Source of the DNA: an uncultured Muribaculaceae bacterium
Lineage (GTDB): Bacteria; Bacteroidota; Bacteroidia; Bacteroidales; Muribaculaceae
Length of the DNA: 15,934 nt
Reading direction: 5' to 3'
Assembly: GCA_910579105.1 (NCBI GenBank)
Contig: CAJTRT010000046.1
Coordinates: 1-15,934, forward strand
Below, piece after piece: positions 8,716-15,906 of the stretch. The notes beneath the pieces are model-generated. The model did no database searches. It had not been told where the DNA came from and was given only the letters and a program-made list of their open reading frames with translations. Position numbers and translations under genes: made by a program. Within the stretch, counting starts at the first letter, position 1. Each line of letters starts with the position of its first letter.

Positions 8716-9603
8716 ATGAAACACTCCAGCTGGCTCGCACTCTCCATATTATGCCTGACCGCCTCCATATGGCTATACGGATGCGACAGTACGGGGAGCA
8801 AAGAAGTTATACGCGTAGTCACCGAGCGAGACTCCCTGATGAGAGTGGCACAGACGCAGCAACGACAACTGACACGGGTAAACTCGGTGCTCACCACCCT
8901 GTCGGAGGCACTCGATTCAGTACAGGAGCAGGAAAAGCTATTGTTTGTCAACACATCTGGCGAAGGTAAAATATCGAAAGCGGAAGCACTCGACAACCTA
9001 AACAGGTTCGAGTTGGCGATCAAATCGCAACAAGCCCACATTAACCGCCTTGAAAAACAGCTCGCGGAATCCAGGGAAGACGAAGACAACCGAGAAAACG
9101 ACTCAAAGACAGCCAGTCTGATTGAAAATATGAGGCAGCAGCTGCGGCAAAAAGACGAACTCATAGCCACGCTGCGGCAGGAACTGGACCGAAAGAACGT
9201 CGACATCTCCAACCTGCAAGCCATAGTGGCGAAGCAGAAAACTCAGATTTCCAACCTTGGCGAACAAAACAAACGCTACACCGAAGCACTTGCCCGCTCG
9301 ACCGATATGGCAAACCGCGGATTCGTGGCCATGGGAACGAAAAAGGAGCTTGAGGCCAAGGGAATCATCCACAAAGGAAAAATCCAGACCAAAGACGCGC
9401 TTGACCGCGGCAAGTTCTCGCAGGTCGACATCCGCAAATTCACGGAAATAACATTCGAGGCAAAGAAGCCGAAAATCCTGACAGCAGCCCCACAAAGCAC
9501 CTACACGCTCACTACCGACGGCAAAGGGAGCTTCACGCTGCACATAAACAACGTTGCGGAATTCTGGTCGATTTCAAACTTCCTGGTGATCCAGACCAGG
9601 TAA
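8716..9603 (+). CDS. coiled-coil lipoprotein, Cbp1-like family
   Basis: I chose the ATG at 8716 because it gives a normal lipoprotein signal: MKHSSWLALSILCLTASIWL, then YGC with C23 as the lipidated cysteine. A further in-frame ATG at 8686 would overlap the preceding gene and add ten polar residues. The 295-residue protein is mostly alpha-helical: residues 31-75 and 95-195 are heptad-like and rich in Gln, Glu, Arg and Leu, indicating a long coiled coil. The C-terminal 95 residues (GFVAMGTKKELEAKGII, then KFSQVDIRKFTEITFEAKK, KILTAAPQSTYTL, EFWSISNFLVIQ) form a compact domain that resembles, from memory, the C-terminal domain of the Bacteroides Cbp1 collagen-binding lipoprotein family. Adhesion is therefore possible but not shown. 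It lies between two LysM genes with gaps of 10 and 11 bases. Confidence 0.75.
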   Translation: MKHSSWLALSILCLTASIWLYGCDSTGSKEVIRVVTERDSLMRVAQTQQRQLTRVNSVLTTLSEALDSVQEQEKLLFVNTSGEGKISKAEALDNLNRFELAIKSQQAHINRLEKQLAESREDEDNRENDSKTASLIENMRQQLRQKDELIATLRQELDRKNVDISNLQAIVAKQKTQISNLGEQNKRYTEALARSTDMANRGFVAMGTKKELEAKGIIHKGKIQTKDALDRGKFSQVDIRKFTEITFEAKKPKILTAAPQSTYTLTTDGKGSFTLHINNVAEFWSISNFLVIQTR

Positions 9604-9614
9604 AAGCGACACCC

Positions 9615-10721
9615 ATGATGAGAACCACTCGACAGGGCATAATGAGCGCTATCATGTTGCTGGTAGCAGCCAGCGCCTTTGCCCGGACCTACATTGCCGA
9701 GCGCGGAGACACCTGGGAATCGGTAGCGCGCAAGTGGGGCCTTTACACCGACGAGCTAAAAGCGCGAAACAGCATTTTTCCAACCCTGTATGCCGGGCTG
9801 GAAATCGACCTACCTGAAAACGCGTCACAGAATCCGCTCTCCACATGGGAGATTGCCAGACTTGAACGTGCCGACAGAGAACTCGCGACAGGGATAGAAC
9901 TACTCGAAGCCGGGAAATTCCGCCAGGCGATGTCGAGCCTGAATATGGCCGGCGCGGCAAGAGGCCGCTCCACGGCAAGCCTGCTATTCCTGCAAGGAAG
10001 GGCAAAAGATGGTCTCGCTGACTACGAAGAGGCTTTTGACTACTACACACGATCCTCAGCCAAACTTTCAGACGGCGACCTGACACTCACCGAAGAACAG
10101 ACGAACACTCTAAGAGAACGGATGGCCGCAGTCGGCAAACTCGCCGCCGAACGCCGCCTCCGGCGCGAAGCCCAGGAAGCAAAACGCCGCGAGGAAGAAC
10201 GCAAGGCCGAAGAAGCCCGGAGAAACCGCCTGGCAGCAAAGAGGAGAGCCGAGGCGGAAGCCGACAAAAAACGTGAGTCTCGCCGCCAAAAGGCATCAAG
10301 CTCCGGCGGGTGGGGATTCCCCGTTTGGGGTGGAGGCTGGGGGATGCCGATGCCCTCGTTCCAGCCGCAGTTCGCTCCCGACTGGAACAGCGCGCAGATG
10401 AACTGGAACAGCACGCCTGCCACATGGACCGCGCCAGCCATAGATTGGAACTCGGTCCCGACCGACATAGGAACGTATGCGCCAGCCCAACCCGACCCCC
10501 CCTCTCTCGATTCCGGCAATCCCCGCGAACAAATCACGTTCTCCGACCACACATGCACCCTTTGCGGGGGCAAAGGCACGATTCCCGATAACGGAGGCAC
10601 CACTTTCGGCCTCAGCAGCACTAAATATTGCAGCGACTGCGGCAAAACAGTAGACCTCAGCCATCGCCACATACAATGCCCGTCGTGCGGCGGCCGCGGC
10701 ATGGTAAGGAAAAGAGACTGA
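9615..10721 (+). CDS. exported LysM/TPR-like protein with DnaJ-type Cys-rich C-terminus
   Basis: The protein has 368 residues. Residues 1-23 form a signal peptide ending AFA before RTYIAERGDTWESVARKWGL, which begins a LysM-like domain (24-66, ending LYAGLEIDLPE). Residues 77-170 look like one or two helical TPR-type hairpins (ELLEAGKFRQAMSSLNMAG, DGLADYEEAFDYYTRSSAK). Residues 173-226 form a very highly charged helix of Arg, Lys, Glu and Ala. Residues 231-249 are Gly/Trp rich (GGWGFPVWGGGWGMPMPSF), followed by three WNS repeats at 257, 264 and 278. The last 55 residues carry CTLCGGKG (314-321), YCSDCGK (338-344) and CPSCGGRG (355-362), close to the CxxCxGxG zinc motifs of DnaJ. Start could be either of two adjacent ATGs. 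Such a zinc site on an exported protein is unusual; function unknown. Confidence 0.8.
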   Translation: MMRTTRQGIMSAIMLLVAASAFARTYIAERGDTWESVARKWGLYTDELKARNSIFPTLYAGLEIDLPENASQNPLSTWEIARLERADRELATGIELLEAGKFRQAMSSLNMAGAARGRSTASLLFLQGRAKDGLADYEEAFDYYTRSSAKLSDGDLTLTEEQTNTLRERMAAVGKLAAERRLRREAQEAKRREEERKAEEARRNRLAAKRRAEAEADKKRESRRQKASSSGGWGFPVWGGGWGMPMPSFQPQFAPDWNSAQMNWNSTPATWTAPAIDWNSVPTDIGTYAPAQPDPPSLDSGNPREQITFSDHTCTLCGGKGTIPDNGGTTFGLSSTKYCSDCGKTVDLSHRHIQCPSCGGRGMVRKRD

Positions 10722-10778
10722 CACAGCTATATGCGTGCCGTTCACCCATCATACAAACAAAAACCAATCTCTATCACA

Positions 10779-11630
10779 ATGCGAATCACAACAATGCGCA
10801 GAGCCATCGCGTCGCTTCTATGCTCCATATGCCTCACTTGCGCGGCGGCAGAGACCGGAACGACTGTCACTCACATACTCGAACGGGGTGAAAGCCTGGA
10901 ATCAATCGCCAAGAAATACGGCGTGACAACGCAGCAGATTATCGACCTCAACCCGGATGCGGCCACTTTCATATACATTGGGATGGAAATCGCAATTCCC
11001 CAAGACCCCGAAACAGTGACGCCGTCGGCAGAAACACAGCCATCAGCCACGCCAATATCCAACACCGCGGTACGACCGGAACCATCCGGCTCCGCATCGG
11101 CAACATATGACAGCGAAACATACACGGCCCCGACCGCGATCTACCAGGCACGTCAATACACGGGAGACAAGGCAACGCCCGACGACCATAACGTTTTCTC
11201 TATGTCCGGAATGGTGACATGGTCATATTCGTTATCGGGCGAAGGCGGCGATTTCAAGACACGGAGCGCGTATGGCATCATGGGCGAAGGATGCAGTGAA
11301 ATCTCCCCGAACTTCGGATTCGGCCTGAGTTTCGGGTTCAACGCCAATTACGGCCTCGTTCCGGAAGGCTACGGCAATCTGTCGGGATACTTTGGCCCGA
11401 CAATAGCAGTGGCATTCGGAGACAGCAGGAAAGCGGGCATCTACCTGCCCGTATGCGTCGGAATCGCGAACGGAATCAATGGCGACGACAGCACCTACTG
11501 GTCATGCGTGGTATTGCCGCACTTCGCATTCTCTCTCAGCAGGGTGCGGATAAACCTCGGATGCGCCGTCAATACAGATTTCTCAAACACCTCTACCGCA
11601 CTCACAGTCGGATTGGGCTACGAGTTTTAA
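10779..11630 (+). CDS. LysM protein with C-terminal outer-membrane beta-barrel
   Basis: From the ATG at 10779 the protein has 283 residues and begins with a good signal peptide (MRITTMRRAIASLLCSICLTCAAA, before ETG). An ATG at 10731 is also in frame and would keep the short spacing seen in this cluster, but adds 16 polar residues ahead of the signal. Residues 29-74 form a LysM domain (VTHILERGESLESIAKKYGV, IDLNPDA, IYIGMEIAIPQ). A Pro/Ser/Thr/Glu-rich linker covers 75-120. Residues 138-283 are built of alternating amphipathic strands with frequent Gly and aromatic residues (NFGFGLSFGFNANYG, LSGYFGPTIAVAFG, VLPHFAFSLSRVRINLG) and end in ALTVGLGYEF, the terminal aromatic typical of outer-membrane barrels. 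The order signal-LysM-linker-barrel would put LysM in the periplasm, tying the outer membrane to peptidoglycan, as in the N-terminal LysM of intimin-type proteins. A strong terminator follows. Confidence 0.78.
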   Translation: MRITTMRRAIASLLCSICLTCAAAETGTTVTHILERGESLESIAKKYGVTTQQIIDLNPDAATFIYIGMEIAIPQDPETVTPSAETQPSATPISNTAVRPEPSGSASATYDSETYTAPTAIYQARQYTGDKATPDDHNVFSMSGMVTWSYSLSGEGGDFKTRSAYGIMGEGCSEISPNFGFGLSFGFNANYGLVPEGYGNLSGYFGPTIAVAFGDSRKAGIYLPVCVGIANGINGDDSTYWSCVVLPHFAFSLSRVRINLGCAVNTDFSNTSTALTVGLGYEF

Positions 11631-11638
11631 TGATACGA

Positions 11639-11677
11639 ATGGCGCGTCTGTTGTCAGGCGCGTCATACATGTTTTTT
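11639..11677 (+). terminator. intrinsic terminator ending the LysM cluster
   Basis: ATGGCGCGTCTG (11639-11650) pairs with CAGGCGCGTCAT (11655-11666), 12 bp with two G-U pairs, and a TTGT loop. Six T residues follow at 11672-11677 after ACATG. It lies 8 bases after the stop of the beta-barrel gene and fixes the 3' end of the four-gene unit. Confidence 0.85.
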
Positions 11678-11722
11678 AGCAAACTTTAATGTTTGGGCGG
11701 CGGAGATGAGGCGGAGATTGAG

Positions 11723-11730
11723 TAATTTTG
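11723..11730 (+). promoter_or_regulatory. -7 box upstream of the OmpA/TPR lipoprotein gene
   Basis: TAATTTTG matches the Bacteroidetes -7 consensus and lies 37 bases before the ATG at 11768. The nearest TTTG (11692-11695) is 27 bases upstream, further than the usual 19-21, so the -33 element is weak or absent. Its position between a terminator and a gene supports a promoter. Confidence 0.55.
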
Positions 11731-11767
11731 CGGGAAAGAACAAAAACTTCACACATTATACCGCAAA

Positions 11768-13453
11768 ATGAACGCCAAATCAGTTCTCGCAATCGCCGCC
11801 ACCGGCTCCGTCCTGCTGACGGGCTGCGGAAAAAAACTTAACCAGTTTCAAGCCGACTACTTCAACGTCAATCCTAACCCGCTGGAAGTCGTGGCCGACC
11901 GAGTACCCGCGACAGTGACCGCGAGGATTCCCGCCAAGTTCTTCGTCAAGAACGCCGAAGTCACCGTCACGCCCTACCTCTGCTTCGAGGGTCAGGAAGT
12001 CGCCTCGCAACCCTACACATTCCAGGGCGAGAAAGTGCGCGGCAACGCCCCCGTGGTCAGCTACGAGAACGGAGGCACGGTGACGATACCCGTCATGTAC
12101 GAGTACCAGCCCGACATGATGCGCAGCGACCTGCAGCTCGCCTTCGACGTGCGCCAGGGAAGCAAGCAGTACGTCCTTCCCCGCGTCAAGGTCGCGACCG
12201 GCGTGGTAGCCACCTCCACCCTGGCCGACGCGTCGACCGTCACCCCGGCCCTGGCCCAGGACAAGTTCCAGCGCGTGATCAACGAGAAATACGACGCCGA
12301 CATACACTTCCTCATCAACCAGGCGAACCTGCGCGACGGCGAGCTTAACTCGTCGGCCATGCTATCGCTCAGCGAGCAGCTGCGGAACGCCGCCAACGAC
12401 CCTTCCCGCGAGATCGAGGAAATCAACGTCTCATCGTACGCGTCGCCCGAAGGATCGCTCGAGCTTAACACCCGCCTTGCCGAGAACCGCGAGAAGAACA
12501 CCACCGCGTACCTCGACAAGAAACTCAAAAAGGACAACATCACCGAGTTCGGCGAACTGACCGCCAACTTCACCCCCGAGGACTGGGAAGGCTTCCAGAA
12601 GCTCGTGGCCGCAAGCTCGATACAGGACAAGGAGCTGATTCTCAGCGTTCTCTCGATGTACAAGGACCCCGAGCAGCGCGAGAAGGAGATCCGCAACCTC
12701 TCCTCCATCTTCGACCAGCTCGCCGAGCAGGTGCTTCCCCAGCTCCGCAAGAGCCGCATCACCGCCTCGATCAACGTAATCGGCAAGAGCGACAAAGAGC
12801 TTATGGACGCGTTCGCCAAGAATCCCAAGAGCCTTACCGCCGACGAACTGCTCTACACCGCCACCCTCTATGACAACAACGCTGACAAGATGAAGGTGTA
12901 CGACGCGGCCGCGCAGGCTTATCCCAACGACTACCGCACTTTCAACGACCTTGGCATGACACAGTTCGCCGCCGGCGACTATGACGCGGCCAAACGCAAC
13001 TTCGCCCACGCCCAGCGCCTCGCCCCCGCCGCCACCGAGCCTCAGATGAATATGGGTCTCGTGTCGCTGATGAACAAGGACTACCGCCAGGCCAACCAGA
13101 AGTTCGGAGCCGCCGCGGGCCAGCCCGAGCTGAACGACGCGATGGGCACCTACTATCTGATGACCGGCGATCCCGCCGCCGCAGTCAAGGCTTTCGGCAA
13201 CGCCAAGACCAACAACGCGGCTCTCGCCCAGATTCTCACCAAGGATTACAGCAAGGCGAAGTCGACCCTCGCCGGAATCACCGCCCCCAACGCGATGACC
13301 TACTACATCACCGCTATCCTGGGCGCGCGCACCAACAACGACACAATGGTCAACAACAACCTCCGCCAGGCTGTCAAGCTCGACCGCTCCCTCGCCGCAA
13401 AGGCCGCCAAGGACCTCGAGTTCCAGAACTTCAACCTCAGCGCGATCCTCTAA
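11768..13453 (+). CDS. OmpA-like/TPR outer-membrane lipoprotein
   Basis: The 561-residue protein starts with a lipoprotein signal (MNAKSVLAIAATGSVLLTGC, lipidated C20). Residues 30-160 are beta-rich and carry no motif I recognise. An OmpA-like domain runs from about 178 to 341: the first strand is DADIHFLINQANLRDGEL, and SSYASPEGSLELNTRLAENREK (222-243) is the counterpart of the peptidoglycan-binding helix motif, with the NxxLxxxR pattern kept but the usual Asp before the glycine-containing turn not present. An inserted helical segment (near 268-325) separates this from the last strand, ITASINVIGK. Residues 375-560 are TPR-like helical repeats (FNDLGMTQFAAGDYDAAKRNFAHAQRLAP is the clearest). 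The family is common in Bacteroidales envelopes, where it is usually thought structural. The nuclease gene begins 29 bases later with no terminator. Confidence 0.87.
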   Translation: MNAKSVLAIAATGSVLLTGCGKKLNQFQADYFNVNPNPLEVVADRVPATVTARIPAKFFVKNAEVTVTPYLCFEGQEVASQPYTFQGEKVRGNAPVVSYENGGTVTIPVMYEYQPDMMRSDLQLAFDVRQGSKQYVLPRVKVATGVVATSTLADASTVTPALAQDKFQRVINEKYDADIHFLINQANLRDGELNSSAMLSLSEQLRNAANDPSREIEEINVSSYASPEGSLELNTRLAENREKNTTAYLDKKLKKDNITEFGELTANFTPEDWEGFQKLVAASSIQDKELILSVLSMYKDPEQREKEIRNLSSIFDQLAEQVLPQLRKSRITASINVIGKSDKELMDAFAKNPKSLTADELLYTATLYDNNADKMKVYDAAAQAYPNDYRTFNDLGMTQFAAGDYDAAKRNFAHAQRLAPAATEPQMNMGLVSLMNKDYRQANQKFGAAAGQPELNDAMGTYYLMTGDPAAAVKAFGNAKTNNAALAQILTKDYSKAKSTLAGITAPNAMTYYITAILGARTNNDTMVNNNLRQAVKLDRSLAAKAAKDLEFQNFNLSAIL

Positions 13454-13482
13454 CCTGTCATACCCGCATAAACCGATAGGAT

Positions 13483-14370
13483 TTGGCAACAAACCGTACG
13501 CGCCGCCGCGCCGCCTCAGGGCCGCGCGGCGGCTCCCGTAGGGCACCCCGCGGGACCGACAACACCCGGCCGCTCGCCATAGCGCTCGCCGTGGCCGTCA
13601 TAGCCGCGATAGCATGGCTGATTATAACAGCAAAAACGAGCGACGACAATGCCGCCGTCATTGACATTCCCCAGGCATCGGCCCTGGAAACAGCGAAAGT
13701 GCCGAGGGGAACTCCCGAGCAGCTCATACGGTACAAAGGATTCACCGTCTCGTTCAATCCCCGGACACACCAGCCCAACTGGGTGGGGTGGGAACTTCTC
13801 GCATCAGAAGTGGAAGGCACCCATCCGCGCAATCAGAATTTCGCGCAAGATCCCGACATCGAGGGATGCGCCACTCCGCAGGACTACCGCCATTCCGGTT
13901 TCGACCGCGGCCATATGGCTCCCGCCGGCGATATGAAATGGAATCCTGAGGCTATGGCCGAATCATTCCTCATGACCAACATCTGCCCCCAGGCCGGCGA
14001 TCTCAACCGCGGGGCGTGGAACAAGCTCGAGGAGAAATGCCGGCAACGGGCGCGACGCGACAGCGCCGTGGTCATAATATGCGGCCCCGTGTTCGACAAA
14101 CCAGGCGCGGCCATGCTTATCGGCTCCACAGGCGTGGCGGTTCCCAACGGATTCTTCAAGGTTGTTCTATCGCCATATGCCAACCCGCCAAGAGCCATAG
14201 GCTTCCTGATGCCCAACGGACCGGTGCCGGGAGGCATGCAGAAATGCGCCGTAAGCGTCGATTCCGTGGAAACCGCCACGGGCTTCGACTTCTTCTCAGC
14301 GCTCCCCGACGACATTGAAACCGAAGTGGAAAAGCAATGCGACTTCCACCGATGGTCTACTAAAAAATAA
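13483..14370 (+). CDS. DNA/RNA non-specific endonuclease (NUC family), membrane anchored
   Basis: The 295-residue protein contains a full NUC (endonuclease G/NucA type) beta-beta-alpha-metal domain. The catalytic motif SGFDRGHMAPAGDM (138-151) provides the general-base H144, and TNICPQAGDLNRGAWNKLEE (165-184) provides the metal-binding N175 and nearby Glu. ICGPVFDK, GVAVPNGFFKVVL and GFLMPNGP complete the usual strands. Residues 1-29 are basic and Arg/Gly/Pro rich, followed by one hydrophobic segment (30-49, LAIALAVAVIAAIAWLIITA). The enzyme would be anchored in the inner membrane with the catalytic domain outside; nutritional or defensive DNA degradation is possible. No ATG occurs in frame before the catalytic domain, so the TTG at 13483 is the best start and initiation may be weak. 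The mnmE start follows 11 bases after the stop. Confidence 0.9.
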   Translation: MATNRTRRRAASGPRGGSRRAPRGTDNTRPLAIALAVAVIAAIAWLIITAKTSDDNAAVIDIPQASALETAKVPRGTPEQLIRYKGFTVSFNPRTHQPNWVGWELLASEVEGTHPRNQNFAQDPDIEGCATPQDYRHSGFDRGHMAPAGDMKWNPEAMAESFLMTNICPQAGDLNRGAWNKLEEKCRQRARRDSAVVIICGPVFDKPGAAMLIGSTGVAVPNGFFKVVLSPYANPPRAIGFLMPNGPVPGGMQKCAVSVDSVETATGFDFFSALPDDIETEVEKQCDFHRWSTKK

Positions 14371-14381
14371 CAAGCCCCAAC

Positions 14382-15899
14382 GTGAGTACCATCTGCGCGA
14401 TATCAACCCCCGCCGGAGTAGGCGGGATAGCCGTGGCCCGCGTAAGCGGCCCGCAAGCCATAGAAACCGTCGACCGCTTATGGCGCGGCAAAACCCTTGC
14501 CAGCTGCGAGAGCCACACAGCCCACTTAGGACACATCATCGACCCCGACCGCTCAGGCGAGTCGCTCGACCAGGCGGTGGCCACCATATTCCGCAGCCCT
14601 AACTCCTTCACGGGCGAGGATGTGGTAGAAGTGTCAGTACACGGCTCCCGGTTCGTCCAAGCCGAACTGATACGCCTGCTGTGCCGCAACGGAGCAAGGA
14701 TGGCCGAACCGGGAGAATTTACCCGGCGAGCGTTCGCCGCCGGAAAACTGGATCTCGCGCAGGCCGAGGCGGTGGCCGACGTCATAGCGGCCAACTCACG
14801 CGCAGCCCTCCGCATAGCCAACCGGCAGATGCGCGGAGCCTTCTCCCAACGTCTCGCCGCGCTGCGCCAGCAGTTGACCGACCTGTCAGCGCTGCTCGAA
14901 CTCGAACTTGATTTCAGCGAGGAAGACGTGGAATTCGCATCCCGCGACCACCTGCGCGAGCTCGCCCGGCAAATTCTTGCCGAAATCGAACGCCTCCGCT
15001 CCTCGTTCGCCGCCGGAACGGCGATAAAGGACGGAATACCGGTCGCCATCGCAGGGCCCACCAACGCCGGCAAATCGTCGCTGCTGAACGCCCTGCTCAA
15101 TGACGACCGGGCGATTGTGAGCGACATCCACGGCACCACACGCGACACCGTGGAAGACACTCTGACAATCGGCGACCACCTCTTCCGCATCATCGACACC
15201 GCCGGAATACGCGACACCTCCGATACCGTCGAGCTTGCCGGCATACAGCGCTCGCGCCAGGCAATAGCCCGCGCGGCGGTCATCATAGCCGTCATCGACG
15301 CGACAACCGAGCCTCGCGCCACATACAGAACCACGCCCGGGAGCGGCAAACCACACCCGGCGCCATCATCCGACCTGATAACCGAAATACGTTCCATCGC
15401 CCCCGACACCCCCCTAATCATAGCAAGAAACAAAACCGACTTGCTCGCCAACAACGAGAAAACAACCCTCAGGCGCCTCGGCGATTCATCCGGCGACAAT
15501 CCATCCAACGGCAAACAGGGCGGCGGCAACCATGACGGCGGCAACCATGGCAACACTTCAACCGGCCTCACCATATTGGGCATATCCGCGAAAACCGGCC
15601 AAGGGCTTGACGCGCTGCGCGGCATACTGACCCGCGCCGCCGACAACCTTACCGGCACCGCAACCGCCGATGCAATCCTAATCACAAACCAACGCCACTA
15701 CGACGCCCTCACCGCCGCCACCGCGCCTCTATCCCGCCTCCTGGCCGCCCTCGCCCACACTTCCCCACTTTCCTCCCCCATCGACCTCATGGCAATGGAC
15801 CTCCGCGAAGCCCTCTCCCACCTCGCCTCCATCACCGGCGCCATCACCACCCCCGACATCCTCTCCACCATCTTCGCCCGCTTCTGCATCGGCAAATGA
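14382..15899 (+). CDS. mnmE: tRNA uridine-34 modification GTPase MnmE
   Basis: MnmE, working with MnmG, installs the carboxymethylaminomethyl group on wobble uridine of certain tRNAs. The GTG start gives MSTICAISTPAGVGGIAVAR, the normal N-terminus. The tetrahydrofolate-binding domain has SFTGEDVVEVSVHGS (75-89) and EPGEFTRRAFAAGKLDLAQAEA (109-130). The GTPase domain, between helical segments, has G1 GPTNAGKSS (225-233), G2 GTTRDT (251-256), G3 DTAGIRD (272-278), G4 NKTD (350-353) and G5 SAKTG (402-406). The C-terminus ends in the conserved FCIGK with C502. At 505 residues it is about 50 longer than usual; the extra sequence is a linker after G3 (near 310-335) and a Gly/His/Asn-rich insert between G4 and G5 (near 366-394). 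It is probably co-transcribed with the nuclease gene. Confidence 0.97.
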   Translation: MSTICAISTPAGVGGIAVARVSGPQAIETVDRLWRGKTLASCESHTAHLGHIIDPDRSGESLDQAVATIFRSPNSFTGEDVVEVSVHGSRFVQAELIRLLCRNGARMAEPGEFTRRAFAAGKLDLAQAEAVADVIAANSRAALRIANRQMRGAFSQRLAALRQQLTDLSALLELELDFSEEDVEFASRDHLRELARQILAEIERLRSSFAAGTAIKDGIPVAIAGPTNAGKSSLLNALLNDDRAIVSDIHGTTRDTVEDTLTIGDHLFRIIDTAGIRDTSDTVELAGIQRSRQAIARAAVIIAVIDATTEPRATYRTTPGSGKPHPAPSSDLITEIRSIAPDTPLIIARNKTDLLANNEKTTLRRLGDSSGDNPSNGKQGGGNHDGGNHGNTSTGLTILGISAKTGQGLDALRGILTRAADNLTGTATADAILITNQRHYDALTAATAPLSRLLAALAHTSPLSSPIDLMAMDLREALSHLASITGAITTPDILSTIFARFCIGK

Positions 15900-15906
15900 C
15901 GTAATT

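Noticed and set aside
10731..10778. Upstream ATG for the LysM/barrel gene
   Set aside because: It is in frame and gives tighter spacing, but adds 16 polar residues before a good signal peptide; the ATG at 10779 fits export better. It remains possible.
14360..15685. Open frame of 441 codons on the minus strand opposite mnmE
   Set aside because: Ser/Arg/Ala-rich shadow of a certain gene, with no domain signature.
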